DNA of 64,000 nt from Dipteronia dyeriana (lineage: Eukaryota > Streptophyta > Magnoliopsida > Sapindales > Sapindaceae): assembly GCA_032871835.1 (NCBI GenBank), contig CM065299.1, positions 93,479,152-93,543,151 of the forward strand. Direction: 5' to 3'. The position numbers were made by a program, and so were the translations under genes. A model generated the notes under the pieces. The model saw only the letters and a program-made list of their open reading frames with translations. It had not been told where the DNA came from and did not search any database. Below, piece after piece: positions 57,691-64,000 of the stretch. The first letter of the stretch is position 1. Every line of letters begins with the position of its first letter.

Positions 57691-60600
57691 ATGTTCAAGT
57701 TCTGGTACTGCTTTCATAATTTTTTTTTATTATATATATATGAGATAAATGCGACAGTGTTGTATAATTTTCACGCGATAGCTTTCTGTTTTGGGAGTTT
57801 TAGGCTGTATTTGATCTTATGTGCTGCGTAGTGTTTTAAGTTTTTTCGTGTGATATAGATCCGAAATTTTATTTCTAGGTCACTAGTAATACATTATAAT
57901 TTATAAATTGTGTTTTTTTGGAGTTTTGATAAGGTCAACGTCCAAAAAAATAATCATAGTTTGTGCTTTGTTTGAGATATTATTGTGTTATAATATAAAT
58001 CAGTGGACTTTGGGATGTTGATAAATCAGTGGACTTTCGAATGTTGCCATAACGGAATTTAAAGAGATGTATTGTGGGGAATGGAACGTGGTCACTTGTT
58101 GGGATTGCAATTCAAAGCTGAAACTAGCTCATGCTACTTGCATAGTTGCATTTCGGTTAATGAGTATGATATGAGATTTTAGTTAGTGCTGTTGACATGC
58201 CTTGAGTGTTAGTTGTAAATGTCATCAGACGTGTTCAAACTTAAAATACATGAAACGTGAGAGGGTAACATATTAGCATTGTGCCTTGTAGTACTTATGC
58301 CTATATGAGTCCCCATCTTTTATGCATATGCTTATCTAATGATACATGTACCCTGTAGTGAGAGTGAAATGTGGCATCGGTGTCTTTGCTAATTATGGGT
58401 CATTTTTCATGTCTTACCATCACATAATTACACATCGAGAAAAGCATGTAATCATTTAGTAGTATGTTGATGCTTCTTATAGTACACTATGTTTGGATTG
58501 ACGGAAGAGAATGGTTAGGGAATGATAAGTTAAGTAGGAAAGGAAAGTAGAGGAGAGGAAATGATAGTGTTTTTAATGATTGTTATTTGGATGGTTATGA
58601 ATAGAAATGAAAGGGAAGAAACTAATGGAATATTAATAGGTTTAGTTTGGGAATATTGAAAAAATTCATCAACTTTTGATTACTTTCCCTTCTTTACCGT
58701 CCAATTTTGGTGAGAAACCAAATTGGTTGAAACAAGAAGCGACTATTCTCTATGGTTTCCTTCTTATCCTTTCCTTTCTCTCCTATTCCATCAAACCAAA
58801 CATAGTTCCTGATTTTATATGCATCAGTACTATGTCATACCCTAAAATCAAAAAAAGAAAAAAAAAAGAGAAAAGAAAAGCATGTAGGCTGATTATGTTT
58901 CGTTGATTATGTAAACGATTGCAGATGAACAAATTTTGAGATGATATGTCCTGCTTCAATTATATATTGCTGAGAACTGAGTTTTATCATATCGGCTTAC
59001 AGGGGTTCACAGGAGCAACAAGCTGAACCACACCCTCAGGATGCTGCATCACAGTCTTGGTATCCTCAATCTGTAGTCTCTGCAAATGCTTCCCGTCCTT
59101 CAACTCCTGGTAGCAGCTCTTCTAGCAGCTACAGTTTACAAAGGCCTACAGAACATCCACAGACCACCCCATCACATGTCTCACCAGGCGAAGCTGCAGG
59201 CGTTATTGCACTGTTAAAGGACAAAAGGTGAGGCACTTGATGCTCTAACGCCTTATTCTTATTATATTGATAGTGTATTGCAACTCTACATATGTTTCCC
59301 ATCGAAATTTGTTTTTTGGAAGGTATTGATACTTTGTCCCTATGATTATCACCTATATTACTACATAATTATTAGTTTTTTATTTGTATTGGCTTACAAT
59401 TTGGATGAAGGAACCTGTGTCTGCACTTCTCATTTTATTTTCTCACATTTCATATCATAAGTGCATGTGAATCATGTACTGCATAAAAAGATAAGTGAAG
59501 GAATCTAGAATGTTGTGATGATAGGCTGCCTACCTTAAGTAATTTGCCCTAGTATATTAGTATGTTGTTTAATTTGATTTTTCAACTCTCTACTAAACCC
59601 TACTTATGAAAGTGATCATGGAGATGTTTGGCATGCATTGGACCAAAGAATATAAGCCTTCCAAATAAGTTTAGGAATTTCTAAAAAACGTGAAAAGAGG
59701 ATCCACAATTATATCATAGTTATATACTTATATTACTTACCAAGTGCCATGCATGTAGGATTTATGAGTTGCTTGTATTCATGTCTTTTTGATGCATGTG
59801 ATCATTTGCTTCTGTGTGTGTATTGGGTGTGTGTTAGAAGAGTGTAATCAATGTTGTGATAGTTCCTTTACTGTATTTATTTTCCATTCTTTTAACTAAT
59901 AATTGACAAATTGGAAGTCTTAATAATTGACAAATTGGAAGTCTAGAATTGTTGTTCTATCAATTTTTTTGAATTTTTGTTTTCAATCATCTTTCATGTT
60001 CGATAGGCTAATAGGGAAATTGTTGTTTTGATACTTGTTTACACTAGTGTTCTTTTGATTTGGCAAACTTCTTTTACATTTGTCTTCTCTAATCAATTGC
60101 TTGTTCACTAGTGTTGATGAGTTACGGAAGCTTTTGTCAGACAAGAATGCATACCACCAATTTCTACTTTCAGTTGATCAGGTTAAAATCCAAAACAATG
60201 TAAGTTGCAAAAACATTTCTCTTCCTTTCTACAGAAGTATCTAAGCTTATAATTATGCATATTGGCTTGTATATGTTTGATGTAAGTTCGTTATATTTTC
60301 GGTCTGCATATTTTTTTGTCTCTAGATGATTAATTTCTTGGCCATGGTAGGAAGAAGGTATTGTTTTTACAGTAGGATACACACACACACATTCCTTTTT
60401 CAATAAGAACATGGTAAATAATTCCTTTTTAGATAAGTCTTTTTTTTCCAATAAGGTATGATATGGCTCCATTGATAAGTGGTTATACATTTGTTTCCTA
60501 CCAAAAAAAAAAAAAAAGATGCCACACACACACGGTAAATAATTCCTTTTTCAATAAGAACATGGTAAATAATTCCTTTTTTTTTTCATTAAGATATCAT

Positions 60601-62012
60601 AAGGCTCCATTGATAAGTGGTTATACATTTTGTTTCCTAGCAAAAAAAAAAAAAAGAAAAAAAAAAGAAAAAAGAAAAAAAAGGTGTGGTTTATGCCTCT
60701 CACAGACTTTTCACAAATGGTACCAAGGGATAGGAGTAACTGGGACTACTGCTTTTGCTTCTTTTCCTGTTTGGGCTTAAATTGTCAACTAATAAAAAAA
60801 AAAAAAAAAAAATCTTAGAAGAACAATTAACTTTTATCACTTTCAGAAATACTTTTGAAAAGAATAGATGTTCTTCTTGTTCCTTCTTTCATATTTTTAT
60901 TCAACATAATGTTATTAGGCAATAGAGTGCTCATCTGATAGGGTTTTCAAAATGTATCCATGTTATGTTTAGTGATTCAGTTTCATGACTCAAATGTTAA
61001 CTCTTACAACCTTTTGGATAGAACCAATAATATGATGTAACATGTATATGCATATATATGAGGTTGAGATGTCTAGCTCAGCTCACGTATCATAGCCGTT
61101 TCTATGCACACATAACCTTAGCAGATACACATGGACGTGCACATGGTTATTGGTCTCATCAGAAAAACACGTGCTTTATCGTTTCTTGCCATTATTATTT
61201 GATTACTAACATGGCCTCTCTATTTTTGCTGGAAATATGGGCCTACACAGCTTGGGGTGTGTTCTCATATAATATACAAATGCATCTTACCTTTGAGTTG
61301 CTTCTGAAAAGTTTTCTTGTTTCTGACCATCGATTCTGTTTTGTTACTCGTAATAACTTTTGCCAGATAAGAGATGAACTTCGCAAGGAAACTTTGCAGC
61401 TTGCTAGTGAGTAGTCCCACTTTTCTTTTAATTATATTAATATACATATTGCAGTAGTGTCACATTCAAATTCTGAATTATTATTTTAATAGAGCAAAAC
61501 TTGGAAAAAGAACAGCGCATAATGGAGCTTCGAAACCAAGTGAGATTCTAACCCAACTTTCACATTCTTGTCAATTCATTTGTTTGTAAAACCTTTTTCA
61601 TTTGCTCTTTATATGATCACAGTGCAAAATTATTCGGACAACAGAATTAGCTGCTGCACAAGAGAAATTAAATGACCTTAACAGACAAAAAGAGGAGCTG
61701 TTAAAATTCTATTCGCCTGGATCCCTTCTCCAAAAGCTTCAAGGTAACAATAATGAAAAAAACACCTTAAGGACTTTAAGTTTGATATTAATGATAAATA
61801 GATGCAAAACATTTTACAGAAATGATGTGGATATATTTGTGTTTGCAGAAGCAATGAATAAGACAGATGAGGAATCTGAAGCCCTGCACAGACAGCTCCT
61901 TGATGAAGAGATAGATATTGCGAGTTTTGTGCAGAAGTACAAGAAGCTCCGTACCATCTACCACCAACGAGCTCTTATTCATCTTGCAGCAAAGACTTCA
62001 TCAAATGGTTGA
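57691..62012 (+). CDS. VPS37: Vacuolar protein sorting-associated protein 37 (ESCRT-I)
   Basis: Subunit of ESCRT-I, which sorts ubiquitinated membrane proteins into multivesicular endosomes. Seven exons: 57691-57704, 59003-59227, 60112-60199, 61367-61406, 61493-61539, 61623-61743, 61849-62012; 232 aa, the family size. Exon 1 encodes only MFKFW, and its junction restores the Trp. The N-terminal 70 residues are Pro/Ser/Gln-rich and disordered (PSTPGSSSSSSYSLQ). The Mod(r) coiled-coil domain follows: GVIALLKDKSVDELRKLLSD, IRDELRKETLQLAKQN, KFYSPGSLLQKL and FVQKYKKLRTIYHQRALIHL. All introns are GT-AG in frame. Intron 1 contains a MITE and intron 3 a tandem repeat. Its first exon is so short that the start depends on the exon 1 call. 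Confidence 0.93.
58486..58806. mobile_element. MITE in VPS37 intron 1
   Basis: Inverted ends ACTATGTTTGGATTGACGGAA and ...TTCCATCAAACCAAACATAGT, about 320 bp, no coding capacity. The target duplication is not clear, so the superfamily is open (PIF/Harbinger or hAT-like). Confidence 0.8.
60408..60650. repeat. Tandem duplication in VPS37 intron 3
   Basis: 'aacatggtaaataattcc' and 'ggctccattgataagtggttatacatt' followed by 'tttcctaccaaaaa/tttcctagcaaaaa' occur at 60408-60503 and 60558-60645, separated by a short (CA)n stretch and ending in long A runs. Frames over it are low complexity. Confidence 0.85.
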
Positions 62013-62117
62013 GCCATGAAAATCCACATAGTTAAATTGTATACATGATTACTGAGAGAAGATTCTGCTTGTTCCCTTGTATGAAAATATTGGATACTGC
62101 TTATCTTGTTCCATGTG

Positions 62118-63885
62118 TATCTTGATTTGGGGTTCGTAATATTCCCAGATGATATGTTCTTTTTGTTGACATGAATCAAACTGCTTTTGCCTGTATAAAT
62201 GCCTTTAATGTGTTTTATATTGTTTCTGGCTAAATGAATGAAACTAAAGGCTTATTACTAATTTTAACAGACTTAGTGACTTAAATAAAAGGTTTTGGTA
62301 TTTTCTAATCATCATTATCATTAAAACAACATTAATTTCCTCATATATACACAGTATTGTGGTCCTCGATTCACACTGAAATTGATCAGTTTGCTGCATG
62401 GAACATTTGATACCGAAGTTGGAGAATTCGAGAGGGCTCATAAGGTAATTACATTGTTGACCAAATTGTATTGGTATGTTAGGCAAAGTTCTCTTACACT
62501 TTTTGTCCCAAGGTGTTCCCACATCTGAAATCCATTAGTTTATTATTCCTTGTTTGGATCTTTTAGCCGGGAATGGACACTAGCTGTAGAAGGTTTTTCT
62601 TGCGACTTGTTCGGGATATTGCTTGGAGTTTCACCATCTTGAAAAGGAGGCATTTTCTGGTGAAGGGGTTATACCTGCAACAACTGATGTTGAAATCTAT
62701 ACCAATTGACTTCTTCAATAACGTGCTGGGCTACTCCAACCATTGAGTTGTGCTTTGCGGTTTGATGAACATTTATTTATCAATTCTGACCAATTATGGA
62801 TTTAATATATGGGTTAAGAACTTAAGATAAATGATTGTAGTTCACATATGAGCATCATAATTATTACCTTGTTTCTTCCAATTTCCGCCACTCCCTTTTC
62901 CTCACCCAAAGTGCATTTATTTTCATTGTCTTCCTTTTGGGCGTATGATGAAATCGATTGCATGACAAGACACCGAAACAGAAATCAATGCTCGACATCC
63001 CTAAGAGAATCTATAATTTTGCACCTCAAGAAACCTGACTATTTTTGTCAAGTGCTTATCATCTCATGATTTGAATTGTTTAAGATCAAATTTGTGCGTC
63101 TTTTTTTAGTTGTCTAGTGGACTAGTATGTAATGCAAAATGAAAATAAGGAAAATCTTTGGAAGTTACATTCATAGCTCATAACACATCAGGAATTCTAG
63201 GAAGAAGCAAGAATGGCCTATTAGTTGGAAGAAAAAGGGAGTAGATATCAGCTATACACTTGGTGTCCATTTGAATGAGCATAGCTCCATTGAAAACTCA
63301 ACTATGTCAGGTCATTGATCTTCCGGGGGAAACTGTAATATTTTTCTTTACAATTACTCATTTTTCATGAATGGAATGCCACTGCACAACCTGGATGCAT
63401 ACCTTTTTGAGTAGATGGAGGCAAATTAATACAAATACACCTCCAAAAGCTGCAATTCGCAACAGAAATTGTTCTGGAGGAGAGTTCATAACTAGATAAA
63501 CGGAGTCTTTAATTATCAAAATCCAACCCAAACCTTCGAATAAAGACTTGACGGCAGTGATTTTCCGCCTGTTTGCCTCGGACAATCTACGCATAATCCT
63601 GAAAAGCAAAGCGCCCACAACCAAAAATGTAGTCACTGACCAACCCCTGTAAGAAATCAGTTTCCCTCCAACAACCAAGGCCTCTTTCCGGCACACACAA
63701 GTAGCACACTCGCCGGAGAAGCTTGACGAGACCAGAGCATCAAAACCTGTATAGTAAGGCAACAGAACAGCATCAAGGTATAGACTCGCATGTAAAATAC
63801 CAGAAATTGTCGATGCCTCGAAGAATGCATACTTCAAATCTTCATTAGCTCCATAATTGAAGGTGAGAGCAGATATATGAACCAG
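62118..63885. repeat. Segmental duplication, unit 2
   Basis: Begins about 100 bp after the VPS37 stop with RPF1 intron 9 text ('gttgacatgaatc', 'gcctgtataaatgcctttaatg') and runs through the RPF1 exon 10-11 copies into the membrane-protein gene. It lacks RPF1 exons 1-9. In their place lies VPS37. Confidence 0.87.
62355..62605 (+). pseudogene. RPF1 3'-end copy (exons 10 and 11 only)
   Basis: Exon 10 copy 62355-62444 reads [30 protein letters not shown]; exon 11 copy starts at 62567 with PGMDTSCRRFFL. The stop codon is lost (TGA to CGA), and conserved residues are changed (Trp to Arg in EFEWVHK; Arg to Cys in SRRRF). Splice sites are still present, but there are no upstream exons, so no RPF1 protein can be made. 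Confidence 0.92.
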
Positions 63886-64000
63886 TTGAAGAATGGCTGG
63901 ACCAATGCACGATAGAGGAAACACTGTGTTGATCCTGTGACCCTTGGCTAGCATTAACAGGATTATGGGGAGAGAAACCGGACCAGATGGTAGCAAGCAC
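63358..64000 (-). CDS. Multi-pass membrane protein of unknown family (partial)
   Basis: The frame is open to the window edge; 214 codons are visible and the true start probably lies outside, since the first visible ATG (63996-63994) is preceded by an open codon. Several hydrophobic segments suggest four to five membrane spans (for example LPIILLMLAKG, TTFLVVGALLF and AAFGGVFVLICLHLL). A Cys cluster, GECATCVCRKEALVVGG, lies in a likely loop, and a basic stretch (MRRLSEANRRK) follows the span after it. The C-terminus is VVQWHSIHEK. I do not recognise the family. No intron is seen in the visible part. A truncated, frameshifted paralogue is at 55827-56272, so this is the intact member of the pair. 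Confidence 0.75.
   Translation of the reverse strand, partial: CLLPSGPVSLPIILLMLAKGHRINTVFPLSCIGPAILQLVHISALTFNYGANEDLKYAFFEASTISGILHASLYLDAVLLPYYTGFDALVSSSFSGECATCVCRKEALVVGGKLISYRGWSVTTFLVVGALLFRIMRRLSEANRRKITAVKSLFEGLGWILIIKDSVYLVMNSPPEQFLLRIAAFGGVFVLICLHLLKKVCIQVVQWHSIHEK

Noticed and set aside
60463..60818. Lys- and Phe-rich frames in VPS37 intron 3
   Set aside because: Made from A and T runs inside a tandem duplication within an intron.
1..64000. CRISPR arrays, operons, rRNA operons or organelle insertions
   Set aside because: No spaced identical repeats, no rRNA strings, and intron-split genes show nuclear plant DNA.

Overview
The window is nuclear DNA of a flowering plant, most likely a eudicot. 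It is AT-rich, its genes are split by GT-AG introns, and most of it is nested plant transposable elements (Ty1/copia and gypsy-type LTR elements, CACTA, hAT, Mutator-like, Harbinger-like). I cannot name the species. There is no prokaryotic, plastid or mitochondrial content and no CRISPR array.

Five host genes can be supported. (1) 11891-14064 (+): a PAP29-type purple acid phosphatase, 3 exons, 393 aa. (2) 23200-24720 (+): a WAT1-related EamA-family transporter, 6 exons, 366 aa. (3) 51641-54811 (+): RPF1, a Brix-domain 60S ribosome-assembly factor, 11 exons, 356 aa. (4) 57691-62012 (+): VPS37, an ESCRT-I subunit, 7 exons, 232 aa. (5) 63358-64000 (-): a multi-pass membrane protein I do not recognise, cut by the window edge. 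Exon joins were built by hand from GT/AG sites, reading frame and family knowledge.

Layout. 1-9480 is retrotransposon territory: a pol-less copia element (1438-6755, duplication GTGAA) with a CACTA element inside it (3246-5514, duplication AAA), then the decayed tail and LTR of an older copia element. 9481-11890 holds a WAT1-like gene fragment and AT-rich DNA. After PAP29, 14065-23199 is intergenic, with a tandem duplication, a long inverted repeat, a repeat-rich element and a hAT element (20885-22237). After the WAT1 gene, 25139-46157 is a nest: a TE fragment with a solo LTR in it, then two copia copies in tandem (minus strand) sharing one LTR. The left copia copy contains a second solo LTR, a hAT element and a pol-less gypsy-type LTR element (33330-39481). 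The right copy keeps the uninterrupted site for each of those three insertions. 46162-47620 is a truncated second copy of the WAT1 3' end and flank, carrying a Harbinger-like element. 48914-51389 is a Mutator-like element with another inside it. From 51.4 kb to the end is a partial tandem segmental duplication involving RPF1, VPS37 and the membrane-protein gene.

The most notable item is the gypsy-type element at 33330-39481. It has LTRs, primer-binding site, polypurine tract and a target duplication but no recognisable gag or pol. Instead it carries an intronless copy of a LONELY GUY (LOG) cytokinin-activating enzyme gene in the element's own direction, plus a second decayed coding remnant. 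The LOG copy has a nonsense codon and altered catalytic-motif residues, so it is decayed here. Second in interest is the RPF1/VPS37 locus, where the upstream regions of two unrelated genes are homologous to each other.
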